Assembly: GCF_034928825.1 (NCBI RefSeq)
Contig: NZ_JAYFUL010000031.1
Coordinates: forward strand, 1 to 64,000
DNA: 64,000 nucleotides
Source of the DNA: Arcicella aquatica
GTDB lineage: Bacteria; Bacteroidota; Bacteroidia; Cytophagales; Spirosomataceae
Reading direction: 5' to 3'
In this document: in pieces, positions 9,013-18,127 of the stretch
How the letters are laid out: each line of letters starts with the position of its first letter
How positions within the stretch are numbered: the stretch's first letter is position 1
Position numbers and translations under genes: made by a program
Notes under the pieces: model-generated
What the model saw: the letters and a program-made list of their open reading frames with translations, nothing else
The model's database searches: none
What the model was told of the DNA's origin: nothing

Positions 9013-10875
9013 TTAAAATACAGGAGTAATGGCATAAGACAACGTCTTTCCAACGGGTGCGGTAAACGTTAATGGGTTGTCGGTATTGGCCGTACAGGTG
9101 CTCGCTGGCGTAGTGGTAATGGTTGTTACCCCCGAGCTATCCAACACTTCAAACGTGAAATCAAAAGGGAAACGAACATTTCTCGTGATACTAGCTCCTG
9201 TGCCATCCACCGCAAAAGTAGATTTTCCCAAAGTTCTCAATATCGCTTCTGGCGAAACATAAGCCCCACGAGCCAAATCACCATTTGACGGTGCTTGATT
9301 AGCATCCTTTCCAAGTTTTGTACTTGGTGTCGATAAATACTGAAGTTCGGTATTGCTTAAACGTTCACCCCAAATACAAATCTGTTTCACAGGTGCATTG
9401 GGCGAAGTATCCGACCCAATTCTTAGTTCATTCAGGGCAGGTATTACCACCGCATTATCATCCGCAGAAGCCACACCATTTACATATAATTTTGCATCAT
9501 TAGTGGCAAATCCATAAGCCATTAAAACCGAGTTGGTAGCAGGAATAATATTAACAGAGTTTTGTACAACACCATCAGAAGTAATGAAGCCCTCAGCACT
9601 ACCATTGGTATTAATCATGACGCCAACTCTATTGGAACCCCCACCAGTAACAGCTCCTTGTAATAGTGCATATTTACCATTGGTTACCGATACTTTTCCT
9701 TTGGCAGCACTCACAAAAATTGTCCCTTTGGTAATGGCTCCAAAAAGTTGACTGAACTGCGTTCCCGCTATCACAATCATATCCTGCTCTCTGGTTACCG
9801 TCGTAGCAAAAGTTGGAATATACGAGGTCGCATCAGCTCCCTTGGCCAATTGTGGGCCATAGATATAAATATTCTGCGAAGCACCAGCCGTATGTGCACC
9901 CGTAACAGGAATAATGATAGCACTTAAATCAAAAGATGCACTAGAAGTAAACGCAAGCTCACATCTATACCAGCCATTATTATAAAGTGTCATGGCAGAA
10001 TTGACAAACGTAAAACCTACCCCAAAAGTACTCCCTGCTAACCTTGTACCTAAGTTTAGGTTGTAAGTGACCGTTACACCCCCACCAGTAGACGTAACCT
10101 GCAATTTAAACGATGTTCCTATCGTACCAGCTTTCGCCCAAACCGAAAAGGTATGTGTCGTAGCATCAGTAATGGTAACGGCTTGCGATAAATTTGATTC
10201 ACTAGCCACTGAATTATCCGTTAAAAGACTCGCTTCGGCTAACGTTCCATTCGGAGCAATGGTATCGTTTGCACCAATGGCCAACGTCGATTTCCTCCAA
10301 GCAGCATTTGAAAAGTCTGTAGAGTATCTTATCAAATTTGTCCTGCTTTCCTCTAGCAACAGCCCCAAACTTTCGCCAGTTAGCGGGTCAAAGGTAAAGC
10401 GTGGCTTATTCGCCTGAACAGTTTTTACAAAGCCATTTCGGTCAATGTAAGTCCCAACACTGTTTCTGGTAAAAGCATACACAGGGTCAAGGAATCGACC
10501 ATTGGCAAAGTCTAAATTCAAAATAGGTCTAAGAGCAGGTCGCCCAAACCCACCTGCCAAAGCATCAAAGCTGGCTTTATTATCATTCACAACCTTCCCG
10601 AGCGTATTGGCTGGATAATCCGTTTTGGCTGCATTGTGGGTAATTTGTCCTGAATCATAGGTATTAAACAAACTAGGATCTATCACAAAGTTTTCAGGAA
10701 AACTATCGGCAATGTTGGTGTAAGTAATATCTAGGAAACTCCTGAACTCTGGTTTTAACCAGATCGCTAAAAGTTGCTCCTGCGTAAGGGTGTTATTCAA
10801 TAGGATTGTTTTACCATCCAAAAACACTTGAGCCTTATTGCTATGTTCTGGTTTTACGGTGATTGTTTGTGCCAT
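9013..10875 (-). CDS. Tail/spike fibre with phage head-spike-fibre and lectin-like domains
   Basis: A 620-aa fibre protein likely involved in receptor recognition. Residues 130-185 carry the motif series ANGRFLDPVYAFTRNSVGTY, PRFTFDP and LGLLLEESRTNL, seen in phage spike/fibre proteins. They are followed by a Ser/Thr/Gly-rich beta jelly-roll of about 180 residues (ending in IYIYGPQLAKGADATSYIPT) and a second LamG/concanavalin-like region (about 365-510, ending ICIWGERLSNTELQYL). The C-terminal 90 residues are beta-rich. The N-terminal 100 residues probably attach to the virion. Fibre specificity is usually the fastest-evolving part of such phages. Confidence 0.82.
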   Translation of the reverse strand: MAQTITVKPEHSNKAQVFLDGKTILLNNTLTQEQLLAIWLKPEFRSFLDITYTNIADSFPENFVIDPSLFNTYDSGQITHNAAKTDYPANTLGKVVNDNKASFDALAGGFGRPALRPILNLDFANGRFLDPVYAFTRNSVGTYIDRNGFVKTVQANKPRFTFDPLTGESLGLLLEESRTNLIRYSTDFSNAAWRKSTLAIGANDTIAPNGTLAEASLLTDNSVASESNLSQAVTITDATTHTFSVWAKAGTIGTSFKLQVTSTGGGVTVTYNLNLGTRLAGSTFGVGFTFVNSAMTLYNNGWYRCELAFTSSASFDLSAIIIPVTGAHTAGASQNIYIYGPQLAKGADATSYIPTFATTVTREQDMIVIAGTQFSQLFGAITKGTIFVSAAKGKVSVTNGKYALLQGAVTGGGSNRVGVMINTNGSAEGFITSDGVVQNSVNIIPATNSVLMAYGFATNDAKLYVNGVASADDNAVVIPALNELRIGSDTSPNAPVKQICIWGERLSNTELQYLSTPSTKLGKDANQAPSNGDLARGAYVSPEAILRTLGKSTFAVDGTGASITRNVRFPFDFTFEVLDSSGVTTITTTPASTCTANTDNPLTFTAPVGKTLSYAITPVF

Positions 10876-10883
10876 TTTTATAA

Positions 10884-11393
10884 TTAAAATTGTTGAAATT
10901 GAACAGTATTAATAAAAGAGGAATCCAAAAAGTAACTTGGTTGGGTAAACTTTCCAGCAATGCTTACCTGAATCATGCTTCTATCAGTAATGGCTCTACG
11001 GTACTGGTATCTCAACCCATTATCTTTATTACCAGCCATAAAGCACTCACCATTTGTATCTCGCCAAAAACCTATAAACCGCCTTGCTTGGTTGGCATAT
11101 AGCCAGCTCAGCAACGCTTTGTTTTGTCCGTACACCTGCATTTCTATGTTTTCGGTGTACAGCTCCCCAACTTCATCATCTACCTTAGTTTCTTGCCATG
11201 TGCAAACCTTCTGGCTGAATTCAAACAAAACACCTTTTGCTCCAGCAACCAGCATAATTCCCGAGCTTGTTACTTCCATGCCTACGGGTTCAATGCTAAT
11301 TACTTGCTCCAGCTCAAATAATACCAAGCGAGTCAAATACCCCACGCTGGGCTTATCATTCCATTGTCTAAATCTTTGTAGTGATGTATTCAT
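10884..11393 (-). CDS. Phage tail-associated protein (169 aa)
   Basis: Mixed alpha/beta protein encoded 8 nt upstream of the fibre gene, after the intergenic hairpin array at 11.47-11.59 kb. No family recognised. Its place between tape measure and fibre suggests a tail-tip or fibre-attachment role. It is the first gene after a strong hairpin terminator, so it may start its own transcription unit. Confidence 0.65.
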   Translation of the reverse strand: MNTSLQRFRQWNDKPSVGYLTRLVLFELEQVISIEPVGMEVTSSGIMLVAGAKGVLFEFSQKVCTWQETKVDDEVGELYTENIEMQVYGQNKALLSWLYANQARRFIGFWRDTNGECFMAGNKDNGLRYQYRRAITDRSMIQVSIAGKFTQPSYFLDSSFINTVQFQQF

Positions 11394-11471
11394 ATTAGCT
11401 CAAAACTACAATTACAAAAGTCAATTTCAACGGACTAAAAATTCACGTTTTTCTAGGAATAGACAAATAAA

Positions 11472-11506
11472 AAAAACCGCTCAGGAATCATCCAAAAGCG
11501 GTTTTT
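11472..11506. terminator. Intrinsic terminator within the late region
   Basis: Stem AAAAACCGCT / AGCGGTTTTT (10 bp) with a 15-nt loop. T-tracts are present on both strands, so it can work in both directions. It lies downstream of the 156-aa gene and would end or attenuate leftward late transcription before the fibre genes. Confidence 0.75.
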
Positions 11507-11521
11507 ATGTATTTTATCAAT

Positions 11522-11586
11522 CGGACGAAAGTCCCTGCCAGCGGACAAAAGTCCGAAAAATCGGACAAATGTCCGTCAGAGCGGAC
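11522..11586. repeat. Phased array of CGGAC-N4-GTCCG mini-hairpins
   Basis: Three dyads of GGAC-tetraloop-GTCC start at 11523, 11543 and 11563, and a fourth half-site (CGGAC) is at 11582. The period is exactly 20 bp. Two copies have the full 5-bp arm CGGAC/GTCCG with spacers AAAA and AAAT; the first has a 4-bp arm and GAAA. The array lies in the gap between two leftward tail genes. It could be a phased protein-binding array or a string of tetraloop hairpins in the mRNA. Confidence 0.85.
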
Positions 11587-11590
11587 TTAT

Positions 11591-12061
11591 CTACGAAAAG
11601 TTTTTATGAAAATTTCTTGAAATCTTTACTAAATAATCTCGGTAAACTTTCCTTGCCGTTTCCATTTCGATATCCACATCAGGAATGATACCATACCTGT
11701 CTAAGAATCGTCGAACAAATGGCGTATAATCTTCTACTCGGCTATACTCATGTACACTCCTTACTTCACATACCAAGGCTCTTCTAAATTCAGCATCTAG
11801 TAAATTACAAAACTCTTTAATCTTATCAATCGGGAAATATGTGCTGTAACTTTCATCATAATATTGAATCTTTAGCACTGGCAAGTTAGCATCCGCTTTG
11901 TACTTCTTAGGGTATGGATCTACTCTTTCTACAAATTCAATCAACCTCCCCAGCTCGCTCCGTTTTTCAACTTTCACAAACCCTTTGTCGGTTACATCAT
12001 AAGTGCCTTCTATAAATTTTTTAATGTGTGGTGGTACAGCGAATTCTACTTTCTTAATCAT
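11591..12061 (-). CDS. Phage tail region protein (156 aa)
   Basis: A charged mixed alpha/beta protein with a helical C-terminus (ETARKVYRDYLVKISRNFHKNF). It follows the tape measure gene after a 130-bp spacer filled with 'word' repeats, and ends at the hairpin array. No family recognised. Confidence 0.6.
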   Translation of the reverse strand: MIKKVEFAVPPHIKKFIEGTYDVTDKGFVKVEKRSELGRLIEFVERVDPYPKKYKADANLPVLKIQYYDESYSTYFPIDKIKEFCNLLDAEFRRALVCEVRSVHEYSRVEDYTPFVRRFLDRYGIIPDVDIEMETARKVYRDYLVKISRNFHKNFS

Positions 12062-12109
12062 ATTTTAGAGCTTTAAATCATTATTCAAATATACAAAATC
12101 AATACACTA

Positions 12110-12200
12110 AATTCAAGACTCAAGATTCAAGACTCAGGATTCAAGACTCACAACTCAAAGCTCCCAACTCCTCACTCAAAACTCCCAACTCCTCACTTCC
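12110..12200. repeat. Low-complexity 'CAAGACTC / CAACTCCTCACTC' word repeats
   Basis: About 90 bp built from variants of two words, ATTCAAGACTC (three or four copies) and CAACTC(C)TCACTCAAAACTC, between the 156-aa gene and the tape measure, running into the last codons of the latter. Similar short stretches occur at 5,300-5,330, 6,360-6,395 and 37,441-37,480, and related words occur outside the prophage. Confidence 0.8.
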
Positions 12201-15200
12201 TAGCTCCTAAACCCGAAATCAAACTAATCATGAAGTCCATCTTTGTGTTCGTATTTTGCTGACGAATGGCATTCACTACATTGTTGGTAGCATCCACGTT
12301 TCTATTTACCGCATCACGTGTTTGATAGCTATAATAAATACTTGAATCGTTCTGCTGGACAATCCGTTTCAAGCTATTATTTTGCTCCCGTAAAATCTTG
12401 ATTTGTTCTTCCGATAATTCTTTTGAACGTTGCATATCTTCACTCGACTGGTTGAGTGCCGAGCCTTCAATGGCAAAACTGTCTGTTCCATCTTCAAAGC
12501 GTCGTTTACCCAGCACCGTTCCATATTGGTACATTCTACCTTCAAACGCTTTACTATTCAACGAAGGAATACCATTTCTAAAAGCCATCGGTCGGTCTTT
12601 CATATTCATCGTTTGCCAAACAGGTTTCTTAATTCCCTTCTTAGCATTTTCGTGCATTTTCTGAATAATGGGTTGGTTGATTTCCGTTTGTTCAGCATTT
12701 ACAATGGCTTCGCCACCTTCCATTTCGCCCAAATCCCTACCAGTTTTATTATCAATTAAAGCAATGCCACCCTTGCCATAAGTCTTTTCATGTTTACTGG
12801 CTTGGGGCGTAAAACCATAATGAAAAGTAGGTTTCGGTTGCGAGTTAATCTTAGCCACTTGAATCCCCGTCATAACGGCAGAAGCCGCTGCAAAAACCAA
12901 GTTCACTGGCCAAAAAGCAGAGGCCAAAGCCTTTAAAGTTGCTAGTGCTCCAGTGATTAAAGCAGCTGCCAAATCGGCTTTTTTCTGGGCTTCCCAAGCC
13001 CTCAGTTTTTCTCTTTTTTCCGTTTCTCGGGCTTTATCATTTTCGGCTTTGATGGCCGCTTCCAAATCCTTCTTAATCCTTATCTGTCGGTTCTTTTCAT
13101 CAGTAGCAGCTTTTACCTTTTCTTCTTTTTCCTTCTCAGCAGCCTTTACTTTATCGTCCATTTCCTGCTTGGCCTGTTCGATCCTTTCCTTTGATAGAGC
13201 CTTGTCCTGCTTGGTTTCATCATTCAGCTCATCTATCTTATTTTTCAAGGTTCTTTCACCAGCATCAATCTTAGCATCCCGTTCGTCCTCAGCCGCTTTG
13301 ATTACCGCCTTCATAGTCTTTTCAGCGGCATCCATTTTCTCATCCTTTTCCTCTTTGGCCTTTCTGATTTTCTCCTCCAGTGCTGCCTTTTCGGCTTTAT
13401 CAGTCGTGGCTCGTAGCTGCGACTCCATATCCCAAATTTGCTCGTTCAGGGTCTGTTCTAGGTTCTGGAGCTTTTCGGTTTCTTCTTCCTTCAGCTGCTT
13501 TACCTTTTCCGTCTCCGCATCCTTCATGTTCAAAAATTCTTCCGAATAATTTTCCTTCAAAGCCTTTATCTTATCGGCTTTGTCCATGGTATCATCCTGC
13601 AGAATTTTCTCTAAATCTTTAATGCGATTGGTCTCGGTATCCTTTAGCTCTTTGATAGCCGTCGAATGTTGGTCTTTTACTGCTCGTTCTTTGTCAATGG
13701 CAGCGTTTAGGTCAGCACTGTTTTTGTCTAGCTGTTGCTGTAGAATGGCTACTTTTTCATCCCGTTCACGCATGGCCTCAGCAATGGCTTTATCGGCTTT
13801 CGCTTTTTCAAGATCAGCCAAAAAGCTGGCTGCTTGTTGTGCCATTTGCCCAACCATATTATACTTTTCTTGGTTGTTTTGTAACCTCGTTTGCCATGCT
13901 GCCAATTCCCCTTGTACTACCTGCCCAGCGGCATCAATCGCTTTAGAAACATCCCCCTTCAGGAAGTTTGAAAATACATCACTCCAAGCTTTTTGTTTGC
14001 TCGCTTTGCCATCAGTAAGGTCTTTATCAATCTTTGAAATATCCTGAGCATACTTTTCCGTTTGGGCTTTCTTCTCATTATTGTAACGGTTTTCAAGTGC
14101 CTTTAAAGTTTTTTCTTTATCAACCGCATTCGTTACTTCCCGTTCGGCTTTTGCCTTTTCAGCGGCCAGCTCCGCATCCAGTTTTTCTTTGGTGTATTTT
14201 AGCTCAAGGTTTAGCCGCTCTTTCTTTATTTCGGCCAGCTTATGGGCATTGTTTCCAGCCTGTAATTCCTTCCAGTCCAGCATGGCACTTTCGGCCTTGC
14301 GTTCTTGTTCTATCACAAACTTGTTATTCTCAAGCCGCTTGGTAGCCGCTTCTTCCTGCTTTTTAGCCTCCTTTGCCTTATAATCGTCTCGTATTTTTAG
14401 GATTTCAGCCTCGGCTTCTTTGTCAATCGCTACCCGCTGTTTTTCCTTGAGCGTCTCATCGGCTAACGTTTGATTTACCTCAGCTTTTCGCTTCCTGGCT
14501 TTTTCTTCAATCTTGGCAATATCACGGAGCAACTCATCTTTAATGCTGTTGATATTGGTTTCGGCTTCATATTCAGCTATCTTTTTCAGGGCTTCCTCAT
14601 TGGCTTTGGCAACATCTTGTAGGTGCTTATCTTCGGCTTTTTCTTCTTTCTTACGGTTTTTCTCCGCTTCTTTTTCACGCTTTTCGGCTGCCTTTTTTTG
14701 TTCCTCCGTCATGGCTTTTTGCTTTTTCCCTTCGGTGGTAGCGGCTGCCAAAACGGCTTCAGGTTCCAGCTTCTTTGGCGTATCAACCATAGCGTTTTTA
14801 TAGCCTTTCTTGATTTCTTCAAAATTACCCACCACGTGCTGAGTCATGGATGAAGCTTGTTTTTTAGTGGCGTCCCAAGCTTTAGCAGCTCCCGTAAAAT
14901 CTCCCTGCAGGAATTTTACCAAAGCTTTACCGCCATTAAATAAAGTAGCCATGGCATCAATAATGGCTTGCACACCTGTTAAGGCTAATTTTAAAGGAAG
15001 CAGCACATTTTGAAAAGCAATGCCCAGGGCTTTCATTACACCCGAAGCCGAAACTGTTTGTTTATTCAAACCAGGGAACACTTGTAAGACCAAGCCCATC
15101 AAACTATCATACACATTGGTTACCTGAGTCCACAAGGTTCTAAACACACTCACCACTGGCTCTGAGTTTTTGGCCAGCTCTAGTAAAAAATTGGCTACAT

Positions 15201-16281
15201 TGATTACTACCGAAAGCAACGCATAGAAAAGCGGTTTCAATTGCTCTCCCACAGCTCCAGACAATTGCATAAAAGTATCTTCAAGGTTTGAGGTTTGTCC
15301 TTCCAGCTTGGTCATCATTTCGGCATTTTGCCCAGCCACACCTTCCATTTTACCAAAGGCTGCTACCATCTTCAAAGCTCCTTCTTCGGTGGCTTCCATG
15401 GTTACTTTTTGGCCTTTAAAAGTACCAGTGATTTTATCGCCCGACTTTTGTACTTTAATCCCCAGCTCGTTCCAGCGTTCGGTATTACTTACGTCCAGAA
15501 TCGCTTCATTCAAATCTTCCATGGGTTTTCCCAAGGCACTGGCCACATCGCCCATGGAAAGGATTTGCTCACGGGTTGGGCGTAATCCACGGTTTACCAT
15601 TTTTACATAAGCTTCTGTAAGCACGTCCACCGAGAAGGGTGTTTTGGCTGCGATATCTTTCAAAGCCGCCATTGATTCTTTGGCTTGCTTCTGTGACTTC
15701 AAAGCCGTTCCCAAAACAGTTTCATACTTCTCCAGCTTTTGCGTAGTACCAAAAATTGATTTCCCTAAGTCAATCGCCCATTGTACCACCTGTAAGGCAA
15801 GCATGGCCTTAAATGCTAAGTTTACCTTACCAACTCCACCCGAAATCTTATCCCACATCGTTGGCTTGGCCAAGGCTTCACCACCTTCTTGGATTCCCCT
15901 TACTTGCGTTCTTAAATCCGAAAGCCGCTTTTGGGCTTCTTGTAACCGCTTCGAGCCATCTACAAAAGCCTTGGTATTCGGGTCAAGGTTTTTTAATTCT
16001 TTATTCAGGGCTTTGGTATGTTGCTCTAGTTGCGAAATGGTCATTTTGCCAACATCCATTCCCTTCATTGATTTAGCCAGTTTCTCGGCTTCTTGTTGGG
16101 TTTCTTTTAGTTGCTGTTTATACTTTTTCCACTCCTCCGAGCCTTTGCCTGCTCCAGTAGTTTCTATTTCCTTCAGCGTCTTTTTTAGGGTAGAAGCATT
16201 GTCATTTAGCTCCTTTAGCTTTTTGTCAAATTCGCTGGTCTGAGCCCTCAGCTCCAGCGTTCCAGTATCTCTAAATTCCAT
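12193..16281 (-). CDS. Phage tail tape measure protein
   Basis: At 1362 aa this is the largest phage gene and fits the tape measure protein, which sets tail length and helps eject DNA. Residues 1-140 are coiled coil. A TMP core follows (around 150-470) with hydrophobic segments such as FKAMLALQVVQWAIDLG and FYALLSVVINVANFLLELA. Residues 500-1100 are long Lys/Glu/Ala coiled coil in heptad-like repeats. Near 1110-1165 is a strongly hydrophobic region (ALITGALATLKALASAFW). The C-terminal 170 residues are soluble. It implies a long-tailed phage (siphovirus or myovirus type). Confidence 0.9.
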   Translation of the reverse strand: MEFRDTGTLELRAQTSEFDKKLKELNDNASTLKKTLKEIETTGAGKGSEEWKKYKQQLKETQQEAEKLAKSMKGMDVGKMTISQLEQHTKALNKELKNLDPNTKAFVDGSKRLQEAQKRLSDLRTQVRGIQEGGEALAKPTMWDKISGGVGKVNLAFKAMLALQVVQWAIDLGKSIFGTTQKLEKYETVLGTALKSQKQAKESMAALKDIAAKTPFSVDVLTEAYVKMVNRGLRPTREQILSMGDVASALGKPMEDLNEAILDVSNTERWNELGIKVQKSGDKITGTFKGQKVTMEATEEGALKMVAAFGKMEGVAGQNAEMMTKLEGQTSNLEDTFMQLSGAVGEQLKPLFYALLSVVINVANFLLELAKNSEPVVSVFRTLWTQVTNVYDSLMGLVLQVFPGLNKQTVSASGVMKALGIAFQNVLLPLKLALTGVQAIIDAMATLFNGGKALVKFLQGDFTGAAKAWDATKKQASSMTQHVVGNFEEIKKGYKNAMVDTPKKLEPEAVLAAATTEGKKQKAMTEEQKKAAEKREKEAEKNRKKEEKAEDKHLQDVAKANEEALKKIAEYEAETNINSIKDELLRDIAKIEEKARKRKAEVNQTLADETLKEKQRVAIDKEAEAEILKIRDDYKAKEAKKQEEAATKRLENNKFVIEQERKAESAMLDWKELQAGNNAHKLAEIKKERLNLELKYTKEKLDAELAAEKAKAEREVTNAVDKEKTLKALENRYNNEKKAQTEKYAQDISKIDKDLTDGKASKQKAWSDVFSNFLKGDVSKAIDAAGQVVQGELAAWQTRLQNNQEKYNMVGQMAQQAASFLADLEKAKADKAIAEAMRERDEKVAILQQQLDKNSADLNAAIDKERAVKDQHSTAIKELKDTETNRIKDLEKILQDDTMDKADKIKALKENYSEEFLNMKDAETEKVKQLKEEETEKLQNLEQTLNEQIWDMESQLRATTDKAEKAALEEKIRKAKEEKDEKMDAAEKTMKAVIKAAEDERDAKIDAGERTLKNKIDELNDETKQDKALSKERIEQAKQEMDDKVKAAEKEKEEKVKAATDEKNRQIRIKKDLEAAIKAENDKARETEKREKLRAWEAQKKADLAAALITGALATLKALASAFWPVNLVFAAASAVMTGIQVAKINSQPKPTFHYGFTPQASKHEKTYGKGGIALIDNKTGRDLGEMEGGEAIVNAEQTEINQPIIQKMHENAKKGIKKPVWQTMNMKDRPMAFRNGIPSLNSKAFEGRMYQYGTVLGKRRFEDGTDSFAIEGSALNQSSEDMQRSKELSEEQIKILREQNNSLKRIVQQNDSSIYYSYQTRDAVNRNVDATNNVVNAIRQQNTNTKMDFMISLISGLGARK

Positions 16282-16308
16282 GTTGGGTGTAGAATATTTA
16301 AGGGTAGA

Positions 16309-16839
16309 TTATTTAGAAAAATTGATGCCTAAATCACGTAACGAGGCCATGCCAGCGTGTTCACGCAAATCCCTAAAGAACCTAGGGAGTATTTCATTTT
16401 TCATTGGATCATTATAAACACCTCTGTAGCCACGTTTTACATTGGGTTCTTTTTTAAACTTGTGTCGTAACCCTTCAGCAATCCTTTCTACCGTGGCAGT
16501 GTAGCTTTTGGGCTTTACTCCCTTGGGATAACCAGGCACATAAGGAAACGAGCCAACGCCTACTTTTTCCACAAACTTTACCATGGCCGAAAGCGGTGGC
16601 ATTCGCTCAAAATTCAGCTGCTTTAAATCTTTTATCCTAAGCAACATATCATAGTGGACGCTGGCCATGATAAAGCCTTTTCCTCGTTCGGTTGCTCCAG
16701 CTCGAATACTATTCAGGAGGTCGCCAGTCATTACAACCCCTTCAGCGTTTACTTGTCTTCTAAAAGCTTTCTCGGCCTCATCCACATACCTTTTCAGTAT
16801 TTCAGCAAAAACGAGGTTCTCAGTAATTGATTCATTCAT
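16309..16839 (-). CDS. HK97-gp10-like tail protein (tentative)
   Basis: A 176-aa basic protein whose segment VVMTGDLLNSIRAGAT resembles the 'TG.L..SI' core of HK97 gp10/minor tail proteins, with a Lys/Arg-rich C-terminal half. The ATG at 16839 is preferred over the longer open frame to 16899, because the extension overlaps a terminator. It is encoded 27 nt upstream of the tape measure. Confidence 0.55.
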   Translation of the reverse strand: MNESITENLVFAEILKRYVDEAEKAFRRQVNAEGVVMTGDLLNSIRAGATERGKGFIMASVHYDMLLRIKDLKQLNFERMPPLSAMVKFVEKVGVGSFPYVPGYPKGVKPKSYTATVERIAEGLRHKFKKEPNVKRGYRGVYNDPMKNEILPRFFRDLREHAGMASLRDLGINFSK

Positions 16840-16900
16840 TTGTGTAGATTTTAAATCAAGTACCAATTTCAGCACAGCTCCGCCATTAAGAAAGGACAAA

Positions 16901-16932
16901 ACAAAAGCCCCAGCAATGGCTGAGGCTTTTGT
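16901..16932 (-). terminator. Intrinsic terminator after the Dam gene
   Basis: Outer stem ACAAAAGCC / GGCTTTTGT plus an inner CAGC/GCTG stem around AATG. The leftward transcript continues into TTTTG. It lies immediately downstream of the methylase stop codon, so the methylase is likely its own transcription unit. Confidence 0.8.
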
Positions 16933-16933
16933 G

Positions 16934-17737
16934 CTAATAATTCCAAGTAAGGCATTCTGTTTTTGTTTTACCTATGCTCTTTTTACCATCAACGGAAAGA
17001 TTTTTTACATGGTCTTCATGTTGCCAACCAAACTTTTCTCGGTATTCCATCAAAAGATTTTCTGGGTATGATGATAGTAAAAACTTTCCTTGTAGGTTTA
17101 CACAAGCATCCAATAATGCTTTAAAATCTTCTAAAGTATAACCTTTGTAATGTCCCTGATCCGACGAAATGTAGGGTGGATCTAAATAGAAAAACGTTTC
17201 TGGTGAATCATAAGCTTTGATAACTTTCAACACGTCATAACTTTCTATCGTTACCATCTTCATGCGTTCCTGGTACCCCTCTGTAAAGCGTTGCTTTTTG
17301 TTAAACAGTCTTAAAGGTGATTTACCACCTTTATCATAGCCGAAGCCCGAACCTATTTTACAAGAAAAACTCATGTTTGTTTGAACCCACACCGCCCACG
17401 CCATTACCAGCGGGTCTTTAATGTCATCAATGCCATCTTTGTATTCGCCTCCAGCTTCTTTGTGTTGTGCTCTGCTATGAAAAGTTTCATCAATCAATTT
17501 TTCAAGCTCTTCAAAGTCATATTTAAGTACCTTGTAAAAAGTAATCAGCCTTTGATTAATGTCGTTTACTACTTCAGCATTGCTTTTCTTTTTCCCAAAG
17601 AACACAGCTCCACCGCCAAAGAACGGCTCTACATACAAGAAATGATCAGGAATTTTGGGCAGAATGTGCTTTAACATATTTTGCTTACCTCCGTAATAGG
17701 AAATAGGCGTTTTCAATTCAATCTTACTTTCCTTCAT
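16934..17737 (-). CDS. dam: Dam-like DNA adenine-N6 methyltransferase (D12 class)
   Basis: A 267-aa S-adenosylmethionine-dependent methylase. SYYGGKQ at 13-19 and EPFFGGGAVF at 37-46 form the SAM-binding motif, and DPPY at 186-189 is the catalytic motif of N6-adenine methylases. The target is not readable from sequence, though many D12 enzymes methylate GATC. Phages use such orphan methylases to evade host restriction or to mark their DNA. No restriction endonuclease is adjacent. It is transcribed divergently from the two rightward genes at 17.9-18.4 kb and followed by its own terminator, so it belongs to an inserted cassette within the tail region. Confidence 0.93.
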   Translation of the reverse strand: MKESKIELKTPISYYGGKQNMLKHILPKIPDHFLYVEPFFGGGAVFFGKKKSNAEVVNDINQRLITFYKVLKYDFEELEKLIDETFHSRAQHKEAGGEYKDGIDDIKDPLVMAWAVWVQTNMSFSCKIGSGFGYDKGGKSPLRLFNKKQRFTEGYQERMKMVTIESYDVLKVIKAYDSPETFFYLDPPYISSDQGHYKGYTLEDFKALLDACVNLQGKFLLSSYPENLLMEYREKFGWQHEDHVKNLSVDGKKSIGKTKTECLTWNY

Positions 17738-17750
17738 GTTATTTTATTAG

Positions 17751-17764
17751 GTGAAAATTTTCAC
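17751..17764. promoter_or_regulatory. Perfect 14-bp palindrome upstream of dam
   Basis: GTGAAAATTTTCAC, 14 bp before the dam start codon in the divergent intergenic region. Its place fits an operator site for dam or for the divergent pair. Confidence 0.5.
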
Positions 17765-17803
17765 GAAAGTCAGATTACAAGCTCAAACCTTTAAGGACAA
17801 TTT

Positions 17804-17831
17804 TTTGTACCTAAAAAAATCATTAAGTTTG
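17804..17831 (+). promoter_or_regulatory. Bacteroidota-type promoter for the rightward pair
   Basis: TTTG at 17804-17807 and TAAGTTTG (a perfect TAnnTTTG -7 element) at 17824-17831, with a 16-bp spacer, about 45 nt before the ATG at 17876. Confidence 0.6.
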
Positions 17832-17875
17832 TACAAATCATTTTTCGGAGCCTCACCGAGTAAAAAACGAGTTAC

Positions 17876-18127
17876 ATGATGGATACAACAACATTCAGCA
17901 ACGGCAGAGCAGTTGCCCAAGCTCACTTTGATACCATTGTGAGCAAAGGCAAAAAATTCAAGGATAGACAAGTTCCGATCTATATCCGTGAAAAACTTTG
18001 GATACCATTCTACCTAACCATTGGGGAGTTTGGCGAACATTATATTCACATTATTCAATTACCGAATGAAATAGAATCAAAAGTGCATTTCAAGGCACAT
18101 TTAATTATAAAGGATGAATCAACCTAA
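17876..18127 (+). CDS. Hypothetical protein, rightward cassette (83 aa)
   Basis: A small soluble protein, encoded against the direction of all neighbouring late genes and preceded by a good promoter. Two consecutive ATG codons (17876 and 17879) can start it. Its stop overlaps the start of the next gene by 14 nt. No family recognised. Opposite orientation within a late operon is typical of accessory genes expressed during lysogeny. Confidence 0.7.
   Translation: MMDTTTFSNGRAVAQAHFDTIVSKGKKFKDRQVPIYIREKLWIPFYLTIGEFGEHYIHIIQLPNEIESKVHFKAHLIIKDEST

Noticed and set aside
11522..11586. Possible CRISPR-like array
   Set aside because: Repeats are only 13-14 bp palindromes with 6-bp gaps; no spacers and no cas genes.
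12953..16243. Many long rightward open frames opposite the tape measure gene
   Set aside because: They are Ser/Phe/Leu-rich mirror images of the Lys/Glu/Ala coiled-coil codons on the leftward strand; no starts, spacing or composition fit for genes.
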